Shown here: piece by piece, positions 1-10,020 of the stretch
Layout of the letters: each line of letters begins with the position of its first letter
Position numbering within the stretch: the first letter of the stretch is position 1
Assembly (NCBI GenBank): GCA_014529385.2
Contig: CM043964.1
Coordinates: forward strand, 7,037,997 to 7,101,996
Direction of reading: 5' to 3'
Origin: Adiantum capillus-veneris
Lineage: Eukaryota; Streptophyta; Polypodiopsida; Polypodiales; Pteridaceae
DNA length: 64,000 nucleotides
Program-made: the position numbers and the translations under genes
Notes under the pieces: generated by a model
The model's database searches: none
What the model was told of the DNA's origin: nothing
The model's input: only the letters and a program-made list of their open reading frames with translations

Positions 1-868
1 TTGTATCGGCATAAGAACATCCTTTCCATAAACAAGCTCGTATGGTGTAAACTATGTCAACACTCTATACACAGTGATAGCCATTTTTCGGCTTTCCATA
101 ATTGCCATAGTAAGCTACCTCACCCTATAAAATCATCCAAACATTTTGGTTATCCCTACCATTTCACTGTACATAGGCGTGTGTGAGTTAGGGGACTTTC
201 CCTATATTTTCTTAAAAACCCTCAATTAGCTAGTCACTGGGCTAGTTGAGCCAAAAAAATAAAAAAATAAAAGTATATTATGGCCTCTTTGTGTGTAAAT
301 ATTTCATTGTATATATGGCCTAAATATAAGGATTTTTTATAATTAATTTGGTATTTTATTTAAATATTTCTACTTAGGTGTGTGTTTTATTAAACCTGTG
401 TATGCCTTCTTTCACCCTCTTACACTATAAGTATATTTTTTGTCAATATGTACATACTCTAACCTCATATTTTTCCTTTATACAAATCACTCCCACATTT
501 TCACCCTCACCCTCGTGAAAACAAAAAAAATTATTTCTACTCATTGGTCACGTTTATTATATTATTTACTTGCATACCTTTTCCTCTTTCACCCAAAATA
601 ATTCAAAGAGGGACCATATCATATGATTCCAATATCTTTCCATATCCATAACTCCTCCATATTTTTATTATTATTTTTACTCATTATTCTAACACCATGT
701 GCTCATTGAGCTAAAGTCCATGAATAGTCCATACACTAGTCCCACCATGTATATATTTCTTTATTCACCAAAAATCCTCCTCCATGCATGTGTCAAGGGC
801 AACTTGGATGCTTTGTATTATGATATGACAAAGGAGGGGCTCACTCTTGGATGCATTGTACAAATTCA
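1..868 (+). repeat. Dispersed repeat R1, copy 1 (left end outside window)
   Basis: This AT-rich stretch is repeated later in the window. Bases 1-660 match 52545-53190 and bases 670-868 match 59203-59391, in the same orientation and order, so the two later blocks are one R1 copy cut in two by a 6 kb insertion. Shared landmarks are the 'CTCAATTAGCTAGTCACT' stretch near 222-239 and the 'GTCCATACACTAGTCCCACC' stretch near 728-747. No domain is recognisable. The short ATG-initiated frame at 699-887 also occurs at 59233 and is probably a chance frame of the repeat. R1 could be part of an LTR or the internal part of a non-autonomous retroelement; no terminus can be defined because the left end is cut by the window. 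Confidence 0.75.
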
Positions 869-1125
869 ACAAAGGAGGGGCCACTGAAGACTTTTTGTGG
901 AGAAAAAACAGGTCTTTTGGTGGGATTTTTAATACCTATCTCCACTCCGAATTTGGAGCGGTAGTCAAAAGAGAAAATGTAGCCCACGCTCTGAATAATC
1001 ACCTCAAAGTTTTTCATGATTTTTGGAGCTACCAGCGATGAGCTATGATTTTTTGAGTGGACCCCAGTCTGCCCACTTTTCTCACAAGTAGCCCTTAGTC
1101 TTCTCTCACCTCTATCCACACTTCT

Positions 1126-1151
1126 ACACACACACACACACACACACACAC
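1126..1151. repeat. (CA)n microsatellite
   Basis: About 13 uninterrupted CA units, read directly. Confidence 0.95.
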
Positions 1152-1659
1152 GTCCCTCTTAATCCCTCACCTTCTTCACCATTAACCTCCCCTCTTACTC
1201 CCATAGCTCTCATATGAGCTCTCCATGTACATACACCATCTCTATGCCTCTCTCTATTATCTCCAAAGTACAATTCCATCTTACTCCTTATATATATACA
1301 TAAATTCATCGTGTGTACCATGCTTAACCTCTGCAAATCAAGAGATCTCATCAACGGAATTACCATTTTCATCACGATGATCAACCTTGGCGGCAGTGGC
1401 GTAAAGAAGAGAAGACGAAGAAGAAGATCGATAGTCATTTTGAGAACCTACACAAGTCCAAAACTTCTTCAAGCTTCACCATCACAAGGATTTTCTCACT
1501 TCATTAAACCATCTTACTCCAACCATCCACCCCATTCTACCCATTCTAAATATATCATTAACTTTCTAGTGATTACTAACACTAACCACTAACATACTAA
1601 CACAATAGCATTGACCTAACCATAAAAGACACCTCACCTCAATACATGTATAAAGTAAC

Positions 1660-1662
<3 letters not shown>

Positions 1663-1709
<47 letters not shown>
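1663..1709. repeat. (CT)n microsatellite
   Basis: About 23 CT units without interruption. Confidence 0.95.
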
Positions 1710-1711
<2 letters not shown>

Positions 1712-1779
1712 TATCTACCATCAATAATGCTCTCTTTTGAGCCCACACCCATGACTCAAGCAGACAAAGAAGGCCCACA

Positions 1780-2564
1780 ATGTTTTGATATTCAAAAAAA
1801 AATCATAATCCTGATTTGTTAGCTTGTAAATTAGGATTTCCAATAATCTTAATGAGGGATCTCCAACCTATAAATAGGCCCCTCTCCTTCTTGTAAAACA
1901 ACCTCCAATATCTCATATAGCACCCCAACACTCTATGCGTGAGGAGAGACTTAGGTGTAGCAACCACTTGTGAGCTTCACTCTTGGTGTGAGAGAAGCCT
2001 TCAAGCTACACATTGCAAGTGAGAGAGCGTGAGTTCCACAAATCTCAAAACCACTATTGTATATGATCCTTCATCATCAATAAATTGAGGTTTGGTGCAT
2101 CAAAGGCGTGATTCCACGTTCAAATCTTCGTCCTTCCATTTGTGCAATACGGTTTGGTGAATTCAAGGTGACTTGTGTATTTTGAGTTTTTATCGGTTGA
2201 TCTTGATTTTAGAAAGTGTTTTAGTGTGTTTTTCATTGCCAGTTTTTTGTCCATTGTAAGAGGGTATTGTGGTGAGAGGTCTCCCACACCCTAAGACAGT
2301 GTGTGTGTGTTTTGGCAATGTTTAGCAATCACTAAGCATTGAGTGAGTTTTGTACAAGTTCTACGATAGCATCATAACGAACCATCTCCATTTGCAAGTC
2401 ACAAATAAGGTATTACGCAAGATCCTTTCCTCCCTCTCTTCCCTTTGCTTTAGCTCTCTCTGGTCCATTTCATGTGTGTCTTGGTGTGAGGTTGCTTGTG
2501 TGTGTTGTGTGGTGCATCTTCTTGGTTGTGCCAAAATCTCTCTTGCGTCCTAGTTCGCATACCA
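1780..2564 (+). repeat. Probable LTR of a gypsy-type element (solo or truncated)
   Basis: The segment has the order expected of an LTR. It starts with TGTT, has a TATA box (TATAAATA, 1869-1876) followed by a transcript-leader-like stretch, an AATAAA at 2079-2084 as possible polyadenylation signal, and a CA end near 2564. A few bases downstream, at 2571, 'TGGTGCCCC' resembles the first bases of the primer site used by the gag-only elements in this window. No second copy is present, so both borders are estimates. It lies beside the minus-strand gypsy remnant B but points the other way, so it need not belong to it. Confidence 0.4.
1869..1876 (+). promoter_or_regulatory. TATA box of the probable LTR
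   Basis: TATAAATA followed by G/C-rich sequence and then an AATAAA about 200 bases on; typical of a U3/R junction. Confidence 0.4.
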
Positions 2565-2819
2565 TAACTAGGTGGTGCCCCTATCTTGTTTGGGTTTGGC
2601 TGTGGGTTTGTTGTTGTGTTGTGCTTGTGGTTGCCCCAGCCCCAATTGAGCAGCATGGGATCCTTGAGGGGTGTTTAGAGGTCGCCTCTCTTGTTGCCCG
2701 CCCCGGACCGCCTCAACAGTTCTATTAGCCCACAAACACTTTCCAATTCCAAGTCCCACTCTTTAGAATGCTCTCTAGCATACTTTGATAGCACGTTCAC
2801 AATTTGACCATTGCAATTC

Positions 2820-3215
2820 TCAAAGAAACTCATTGCATTGTGGGTAGTAATGAGAAGAATGCCTATAAGTAATTTTCAATTTCTCTATGACAGCAGTAAC
2901 AAGTTTTCCCCTAAACCCTCGACCACGATCAGAAATGATAACCATAGGAGCTCCAAACATGCACCACACATGTTCATGCAAAAAAGAGGCCACTCTTCCT
3001 GGTATTACATCTTTTACCGCTCTTGCCTCCACCCATTTTGTCAAGCAGTCCACAACCACAAAGATATACCTTTTGCCATTGTTGGTCCTTGGCATTGGAC
3101 CTACAACATCCACACCCCATTTTGCAAATGCGTCAAAATACATTATAGCTTTTTGAGGCTCATCCAAAAGCTTTCAATTTTCAAACACTTGGCATTCATG
3201 ACATGACTTGCACCA
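2820..3215 (-). pseudogene. Integrase core of element B, truncated
   Basis: A 115-residue frame holds the gypsy integrase core: WGVDVVGPMP, VVVDCLTKWVEA (first catalytic Asp), IISDRGRGF (second Asp) and SHYYPQCN, but the third catalytic residue (Glu in the NG.(A/V)E segment) is lost because the frame ends at NEFL. Remains of the zinc-binding segment (CKSCHECQVF) lie just upstream near 3200. Dead copy. Confidence 0.8.
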
Positions 3216-3546
3216 AAAATAAGCAACTCTCATCATAAAGGGCCAACAATAGGCTACTCTCAAAATACAAAAAACAACCTGATCCTTGCATTGATGGCCT
3301 GTTTCTTCATGCAGTGCTCCAAAATCAAGCCTATCTCTTCTTTGTATGGCACTTTTCTAAAAATGCTATCCTTGCCATAAATCATGAGATCCTCACCTAC
3401 CAATGTTTAGTTTCTTGATTTTGGAACTATTATTTTACGCCGAACCTTTGACATGCCCTCTGGACATTGGCCTTTACCAAGAAATACTTCTACATCTTGG
3501 AATGATTCCCTTCCTGCATACAAGTCTTCCTTGACCTTTAAAGGAG

Positions 3547-3950
3547 CTACCAAGGCATCCAACTTGTCCCTAGCCAACTCATCATCTTCTTTATTCTGCT
3601 CTCATGAGTAACATGCTTAAACGGTATCTTCTCAAACGCATGCAAAAGCTTCTTGATACCATAGAACCACTTCTTAAAATTGTCTTTCTTAACATTCCAC
3701 AAACAAAGCAACTGATTCATCACTAGCATTGCATCCCCTTTTGCAATGACCCTCTTCAATCCACACTCAACACACTGCTTCAAGCCAATGAAAAGCGTGA
3801 GATACTTGGCCTCATTGTTACTTTTAGTTTGATCAAGATCGTAAGCTCTAGAAAAGATTACATCCCTTTTTGGGTTCTTAATGACTACCTCACCACTTTC
3901 CTTTTGAATAACCTTCTTGTATGCACCATAAAACATCATTGTATATGCAT
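3547..3950 (-). pseudogene. Archaeal-type RNase H domain of element B
   Basis: The 130-residue frame contains SNNEAKYLTLFIGL followed by AKGDAMLVMNQL, the pattern of the second (type-I, archaeal-like) RNase H found between RNase H and integrase in Tat elements. The usual first catalytic DGA-type motif is replaced (FYGAYKK), so activity is doubtful. Family placement rests on this domain. Confidence 0.7.
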
Positions 3951-4613
3951 CCTTAATATCTACTTCCTCTTCATGATCATCCTTGTCAACCCTTGGGTAA
4001 GATAGAAGCTCCCTTCCCTAGTGTACCACTATGTCCACCAAGTGAGCTTTAACAGAATGATCTACTTCAAACTCAAACTCATACTCTTGAAGATCCAAAG
4101 TCCACTTTAAGATGTGCTTGCTAGGCTTCAAATGTTATACTACATCCAGCAAAAGTTTTGATGTGGTGAGCACATAGAACTTTTGGGGCAACAGATAGGT
4201 TTTGAACTTGCGATAAGCAAGAACCAGGGCAAATACTCATTGTTCCATTTCTATGTAGGAGAACTCACTTACATTCTTCTCTTGCTCTCAAAATAGACAA
4301 GCTTGAAGTTCCTTCCCTGCTTTTGTAAAAGAACCGACCCAAAAGCTACTGACCCCCCACTATTAGATATATAGAAAATCAATTTCAATTCAAGAGGACT
4401 CACTGTTGGTAGAGCACACAATACCTCCTTGATTCCATCAAAAGCCTATTGCATGTCTTCATCCAAAAAAAATGTGACAAGTACCTGAGCTTATGCACAA
4501 ATGATGCCAGATCCTTTCTGTTGCTGGGCGGATCCATAAGCAACAAAGCCTTAACTTTCTTTGGATCATCTTCTATTCTATTTTGGAAAACCACATGTCC
4601 TAGCAAATGGACT

Positions 4614-5090
4614 CTAAACATGAACAAACTTACACTTCTTTGGGTTGAGTTGCCCACCCTCTTGTTGAAGCCTTTCAAAACTCAACCTCAGCTTCTCCAA
4701 ATGTGTGACCCTAGAGCTATAACATCCAATGTCATCCATGAAAACTCGAATGAACTTACCCAAGTAGGGACCAAACACTCTATTCATCCATCCTTGGAAG
4801 GTACCATATGCATTAACCAGCCCAAAAGGCATTCTTTTGTAGGAAAAACAACCCCAAGGACTAATGAAGGTCGTCTTTGATCGATCTTCAATTGCTATAA
4901 AGATTTGAAAGTAGCCAAAAAATCCATCCATGATTGAGTAACATTCATGACCTGCAACCTGATTCACGATTTCATATAGGAAGGGTAGTGGATAATGGTT
5001 CCTTTTTTTGGTGGCATTTAAAGGTTTAGAAGCAGCACATATCCTAAATCTTCCGTTCTTCTTGGGCACAATAACAACTGGAGAGACCAT
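4614..5090 (-). pseudogene. Reverse transcriptase domain of element B
   Basis: A 158-residue open stretch carries the gypsy RT landmarks in order: SPVVIVPKKNG, NHYPLPF, the KTTFISPWG and MPFGLVNAYGTFQ motifs, then the catalytic motif as FMDD (residues about 115-118). The rest of the domain continues in another frame to about 4400 and includes GHVV and PPSNRKDL motifs from the RT/RNase H connection. FMDD in place of YxDD is seen in some plant elements and need not be lethal; the frameshift after residue 158 is. Confidence 0.85.
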
Positions 5091-5098
5091 TCGGACTC

Positions 5099-5156
5099 CA
5101 TGTAGATCAAAATCTATATGTATCTACATTTGATTTTGAGCATGTAGATCAAAATC
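5099..5156. repeat. 16-bp direct repeats at the B/A junction
   Basis: CATGTAGATCAAAATC occurs at 5099-5114 and again at 5141-5156, separated by 26 bases that include a partly inverted copy of the same motif. It lies exactly where minus-strand element B ends and plus-strand element A begins, so it may be repair filler at a rearrangement junction. Confidence 0.7.
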
Positions 5157-5164
5157 GGGGCACC

Positions 5165-5668
5165 ATGGGTACGACTGACACTAATACGCATGAAGACGAT
5201 TATCTAAGAGATCATGGCCTTGTAGATATGGTTGCTTTCAAGACTTTGTAACATCGCCAAAGTGTACTTGAAATCAACCTCTCTGCAATCAATGTAAATG
5301 TTACCAATCTTACAGAGTTACTTGCCAAATTTATGAATTCACAGATGACTCAAGGAGCAACAAGTGGCAATGTTCAAGGGAACCAAGCTTGCATGACTCA
5401 AGGAGTTCAAGAGACAAGTGTTGTAGAAGATGCAAAAGGTAGAAATGCATTACTTAAGAATATCACCATTTCTGAGTTTCATGGGGAAGAGCATGATCGC
5501 AACAAGGATGCGATCAATACTTTCTTACACAAATGGAGTGATATTGAGACACACCCCGGATATAAAGATGACTGTGGAAACAAGTCTATCTCTTAAAGGC
5601 AAGGCTTGTAAGTCGTGGATGACATTTCCAATAGATGCTCGTCCTCCATCTTGGGCTTCATTTCAAGT
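5165..5668 (+). pseudogene. Gag N-terminal part of element A
   Basis: Frames beginning near 5165 (MGTTDTN...) and at 5333 give a coiled stretch followed by the retrotransposon-gag signature: ISEFHGE, an INTFLHKWSDIE segment and LKGKACKSW (the LxGxAxxW motif), with frameshifts near 5250 and 5590. The frame is cut at 5668 by the TRIM-like insertion and resumes at 7276 (ASFSKEFLD...). Confidence 0.75.
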
Positions 5669-5915
5669 TGTTGGATATGCAAGCCCTTGTGCATCTAGCC
5701 TGTGGGAAACTCCCTCTATAGCATGTCAAGTTATGCATGGAAAAGTTTTTCTATTTATAATGTAAGGTGTTTATACACAAATTATTATAAATCATAGCGT
5801 TTTTGTGCTTCTGCTATATTGAGACTCTCCTCTCTCCTCCATCTCGCTCTCATTCTGCAAAAATCCTCTCACCATGTTCCCTTCTCGGTGGCACCCACCA
5901 TAGGTGGTCTCAACA
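5669..5915 (+). repeat. 5' LTR of the TRIM-like element
   Basis: 247 bp, TG...CA ends. It differs from the 3' LTR by scattered substitutions and a deletion of about 21 bases near 5738. A TATTTATAATG stretch about 85 bases from the start is a possible core promoter. Confidence 0.9.
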
Positions 5916-5917
5916 TG

Positions 5918-5929
5918 TGGTATCAGAGC
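5918..5929 (+). other. Primer-binding site (initiator-Met tRNA)
   Basis: TGGTATCAGAGC, the usual plant complement of the 3' end of initiator tRNA-Met, 2 bases after the LTR. Confidence 0.95.
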
Positions 5930-7007
5930 CTGCCCGACGACTCAAAAAAGATTTGCAGGAATAGAGCAAAGGCCATGGGGTGCTGTGGGAGATTTACAAA
6001 GGAGGTGCCAACTTTAAGGGCGGTGCTACAGAGCTGTCGAGAGCATTGGAGAGGGTGCCGCCTTGAGGTGAGCAACGCTTGGTGAGAAGCAGGTTGAAGA
6101 AGGCCATAAACAGCAGCGCTTGCAACCATCAACACTATAGCACCTCCAAATTCTGTCTCCTTAGCCTACTGCAAGTGCCATTCATCCTCCATTTTCGCTG
6201 TGTTGGCGTCTGCAAACAGAGAGCTTGTTATTTTTGTAACCTTTGTGTTCACACTATTTTGAAATAGTGGCCAACCAATAGGTCATTCATACGAGCCTCA
6301 CAAAACACCACGAGTTGCAAGTGCAAGGCTTGACGCGATGGTGCTTGGTAAGCATATCAAAACGCTCAAGGCCATTATTGGTGAGTTTTTGCTGGATTCT
6401 AAAAATGTTACTTCAAAGCACGACTTGTAAACGAGTAGAATTTCAAAACATTACAACAGAGTTTTGGACCAACAAAAGGTGCCCTATTTTTGAAACAAAG
6501 GTAAATGAAGGAAAAATTAAAGAACAATATCAATTGGACCTTGGCAATTTGCACCTACAATTCAATCGAATAGTTCAACTTCAAGTGGAAGGTCATAGAT
6601 TATTTGTCTACTGCACGGCAACAAGACAGTGAGAGTATTTACACCATGGTATAACAACATATGCAAACTTAAAATACTATTTTTCCCTGTTTAGTGTCAT
6701 AGATCTATGGTTTTGTCCATTGTCAACATCATTGTCCAAAATCTTGTTTTAGATTATTTGTTGTCAGTTTTCCTCATGCCAAACTTTTGTACGGGTTATA
6801 GACACTGCCACGTTAGAAGTGGTAAGACCACCCTTTGTTGTTTGGTGGAGTTCTAGTATGGCTCACACTGATAGTTGTTTGAGGGAAGTGCACACACACC
6901 CATGTTATTGTCAAGGGGGGACTTCTACGCATGGTTTTAGGTGATTGGAATTTTCCATGGTCTGTCTTTCTCGAGTCCATTGCAATGGTTTGCGCTTGAG
7001 GGGGGGT

Positions 7008-7275
7008 TGTTGGGTATGCAAGCCCTTGTGCGTTTAGCCTGTGGAAAACTCCCTCTATAGCATGCAAGTCAGCTTTAGTCACAAGTCAAGTTATGCATGG
7101 CAAAGATTTGCTATTTATAATGTAAGGTGTGTATACACAAATTGTTATCAATCATAGAGTTGTTGTGCTTCTGCTGTATCGAGTCTCTCCTCTCTCCTCC
7201 ATCTCGCTCTTGTTTTGTAGAACTCCTCTCACCATGTTACCTTCTCGGTGGCACCCACCATAGGTGGTCTCAACA
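7008..7275 (+). repeat. 3' LTR of the TRIM-like element
   Basis: 268 bp, TGTTGGG...CTCAACA. The preceding 'GAGGGGGGGT' is the polypurine tract. It has the 21-base segment that the 5' LTR lacks. Confidence 0.9.
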
Positions 7276-8246
7276 CAAGCTTCCTTCTCCAAAGAGTTTT
7301 TGGACTCCAATGAAGAAGATAAGAATTGGTTAGCATGGGATGTATGCCGCATGTCTGGCCTCTCTTTCACACAGTACCTTTCAAAGTATCAGGATATCAT
7401 ATTAAAACTAGAAGGTCTAGATGAATTCCAAAAGATACGGGGTTTTAATAGGGGTCTTGACAAAGACTATCGTCTTCATGTCAAGACCCAATGTCCAAAA
7501 ACTTTGTAAGAAGCCATCAGTCGTACGCAAAGATATGATGATGACCAAGAGAGGAAAGGAAATGTTCCCTACTCTAAAAATACTTTTGCTAAGAGCAATG
7601 TGGCTAAGAGCCCATGGCGAGGTAGATCTCCCACACGTTCCAAGAGGAATAAGAGACAACTTACCTCTCCACGTCCACAAGAGGCTAAGAATCCTAAGCA
7701 CTCATGAGATACTCTACGTGGGTCTCTCACCACATTGCCAATCTTAAGCGTGCGAAGAAACACAATTTGTGTTTTAGATGTCTTTCGGACCAACATAATA
7801 GCAAAAATTATCCTCTTTTGCAAGGCAAAGAAAAGGCCATGCACACGGTGCAATGCCTCACATTACATTCATCTCCTAGATATTGTGCTATAGAGGTCCT
7901 TCATATGGAAGAAAAGCACAAGTGTTGTGTGCCTGCTTCAATGTGGCAGTCCACCTTTGGCCCCCATGATTTGATTTGCATGGATGGCACTATTAACGGA
8001 CAAGATGTTTGTATTTTAGTGGATGATGGTGCAACTCATAACTTATTGAACTATAAGCTACTCAAGAAATTCAAGCTTACACAGACTCCCTGCTCTCACA
8101 ACTATGTGGTGGAGCAGATTTCTGGGAATGATAAAGAAGTATGGGACACGGTAGTTCAAGGGGTTGAGCTTATTGTTCAAGATCATAGGATGACCCTTGA
8201 CTTCCAAGTGATGAACATGGACCGTGCTGATATAGTTTTAGGACGC
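7276..8246 (+). pseudogene. Gag C-terminus, zinc knuckle and protease of element A
   Basis: After the TRIM insertion the gag continues (WLAWDVCRMSG, QYLSKYQDIILKLEGL, a GFNRGL segment). Basic linker sequence follows, then a zinc knuckle at about 7770-7811 (CFRCLSDQHNSKNY; the last Cys is Tyr) and a retropepsin domain. The active-site triad reads DDGA (8022-8033) where DSGA or DTGA is expected. The C-terminal DIVLG motif is intact but the following R(D/E)WL is cut at 8246 by the gag-only element; it resumes at 18298. Stop codons occur near 7507 and 7705. The loss of one zinc ligand and the altered triad both argue against function. Confidence 0.8.
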
Positions 8247-9995
8247 TGGTGCAACCGAAGTTGGTTCGTGCTAGGAAGTGTGCAATGCAATGATGTGTAT
8301 GCTGACATGTGCATGGTAGAGGGCTAAAGCTAGTGTGGGAGACCTCAGCAGGACAGTGGCAACGGAAATGCATGCTTAAAGTCTTGTTTTAGGCCAGGGG
8401 GGCCTCCAAAGTGAGATAATGATGACGACAAGTCAAGGTGTTCAAAATGTGGGAAATGTGTCCCGAAATGTGGTATTCAATATGCTCTAGAAGATCGTCC
8501 AAACGGCTCGTCAAACGGGGCTTCGGTGTGAAAGTTATGATTGTCCGAAGATGGAATACTTTGCAGATCCCGAACGGGCAGGGTAGGTACAAACAGGTGG
8601 CCAAAACTGGGATCAGTGGATACGATATAGAGCTCGAGCTGTGGATCATGCTGGTCTTTTCGGATTGCCACTCGGAGCTTAGACGGGCAAATTATGGCCT
8701 GTGGAATATTTGCTGGGGGTCGGATATGTGCTCACCGGGACGCATTGATAAGTGTGCTAACAAGGATCTTTTTGAGCTCGTCAAGGTTTTGGAAAAGTAG
8801 CATACGAAATGGGGAGTTAGCCAAGATTTATGGCTCGTCGATCGGAGTCGAACGCATCGAGGTATGCCCAATTCAAGTGGGCAGACAATCTCGCGATGGA
8901 CCAAAATGGGATCTTTTTCCTACTTTTACAACTTAATGTATGGAGATCTAAAGTGATTGAAATGCGGCAAAGTCTCGAGGGTTGGAGCTGACTGGGGTGT
9001 AGCTTGATGAGAGGGGTGTTCCACGAACTCGAGCATGTGGTGCACCGACGGCATGCAAATCAGGTGCTAAGAGCCCCTTGTTTGTAAATTCAAAGGAAAA
9101 AGCATGGCTGGAGTTGAAAAAAGAAGGCAAAGGAAAGGAAAGGATGGCTTAGCTTTAGTGAAGTGGATCTTCAAATGGAAAGAAAGGAAAACAAAAAGGT
9201 GGAGTGAGAGGCAAAGGCACAATAGCCCCCGCTCTACTAGTTTTTTTTTGTTTTTTAGAAGTTAAAAAAAAGGAAGAAAAGGGAGAGGCAGCGCCTTCCA
9301 CAAGGGAGTTTTTTTTTCTCATGGCTTGAGGAAGAAGACGAAGAAGGAGATCCTCGTGCGCTCGGGTTCGCCAATCGAAGGCGGCACACATTGTTTGTGA
9401 AGCGGCTCAAAGAGGTCGAGCGCCTTGAGGAGGGGGTGGGTAGCAAGGGCTATCAAGACGCGAATCTGCCGCCGATGCAAAGCAAGTCATGAATTTTCTC
9501 GTTGAAGTGTGTACCGATGTAGTCGAGTTTCGAGGGATGTGTGTGCCCCTCTGTACGGATGGGTGATGGCCATGGTGCGGCCAAGAGCAGACTATATGGA
9601 TGTTGTACATGGTGTTTTTTCATTGCAAGGGAAGCTATCATTGCCAGTTTTTGGCATCCTCTCTCCCCCCTTCCCCCCTTTCTTCTTTGCTCGTCTCCAA
9701 GGTGTGTGGTGCCGGTGGGTGTGAGCGTGTGCGTCCCCGGGTCCCCTGTGTGTGTGAGAGAGAAAGAGAGAGAGGTGTCGAGATGTGGAAAAGCTGGAAG
9801 TGAGAAAGATCGGTGTGATTGCTCTCTAGCAACTGTGTAGGTTGTGTGTGCGTTGGGCGAGGTGCAGGCGAGCCCTGCTAGTGTGAATCGTTTTTTTTTA
9901 AGGTGTTTTCGAGAGGACAGGGGTGTTGTGAATACCCTGAGCTATATAGGGGCAACTATTTGTGTGTCGGGTGTGTTCCCCATTCCCCCTCTCCA
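8247..9995 (+). repeat. 5' LTR of gag-only element copy 1 (1.75 kb)
   Basis: Starts TGGTGCAACC and ends CTCTCCA. It aligns throughout with the two pieces of the 3' LTR, with substitutions and small indels. It has G/T-rich and GA-rich stretches in the second half; several short frames (for example 8438-8800) recur in the 3' LTR but resemble no protein. Confidence 0.9.
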
Positions 9996-9999
9996 TCTT

Positions 10000-10015
10000 C
10001 TAGTGCCCCCACGAA
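10000..10015 (+). other. Primer-site-like stretch of gag-only element copy 1
   Basis: After the LTR end come TCTTC and then TAGTGCCCCCACGAAG. Copy 2 has TCTTG and TGGTGCCCCCACGGAGG at the same place. Conservation in position suggests a primer site; it is not the initiator-Met type used by the other LTR elements here, and the tRNA cannot be named from sequence alone. Confidence 0.55.
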
Positions 10016-10020
10016 GGAGC

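Larger units (their letters stand above)
869..1779. other. Gene-free stretch with two microsatellites
   Basis: No frame here resembles a known domain. It holds a (CA)n tract (1126-1151), a (CT)n tract (1663-1709), and purine-rich and pyrimidine-rich DNA. Overlapping short open frames on both strands arise from the low-complexity tracts. Confidence 0.6.
2760..5095 (-). mobile_element. Element B: Ty3/gypsy pol remnant (Tat-like), minus strand
   Basis: Read on the minus strand from 5095 to 2760, the order is reverse transcriptase, RNase H, a second archaeal-type RNase H, then integrase. The extra RNase H is the hallmark of the Tat group of plant Ty3/gypsy elements. The 5' part (LTR, gag, protease) is missing: the reverse transcriptase begins abruptly at its conserved SPVV motif where the element meets element A. 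The integrase stops soon after the YYPQCN motif, so the C-terminal part and 3' LTR are missing as well. Several frameshifts and stops make it a dead copy. Confidence 0.85.
5669..7275 (+). mobile_element. TRIM-like non-autonomous LTR element in gag of element A
   Basis: Two direct repeats (5669-5915 and 7008-7275), both TGTTGG...CTCAACA, flank about 1.1 kb of DNA. A perfect initiator-Met primer site lies 2 bases inside the left repeat and a G-rich polypurine tract ends at the right one. Flanking bases are CAAGT on the left and CAAGC on the right, a 5-bp target duplication with one change. Removing the element restores the gag frame of element A across the break. The interior has no gag or pol domain; a 105-residue frame at 6315-6632 resembles nothing known. 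Size and content fit terminal-repeat retrotransposons in miniature (TRIM). Confidence 0.9.

Noticed and set aside
699-887. Small ORF in R1, also present at 59233
   Set aside because: The shared frame follows from DNA-level homology of R1. The copies differ by indels in the frame and no domain is seen.
8438-8800. 120-residue ORF in the LTR of gag-only copy 1
   Set aside because: It recurs in shortened form in the 3' LTR, begins in U3-like sequence and shows no domain.
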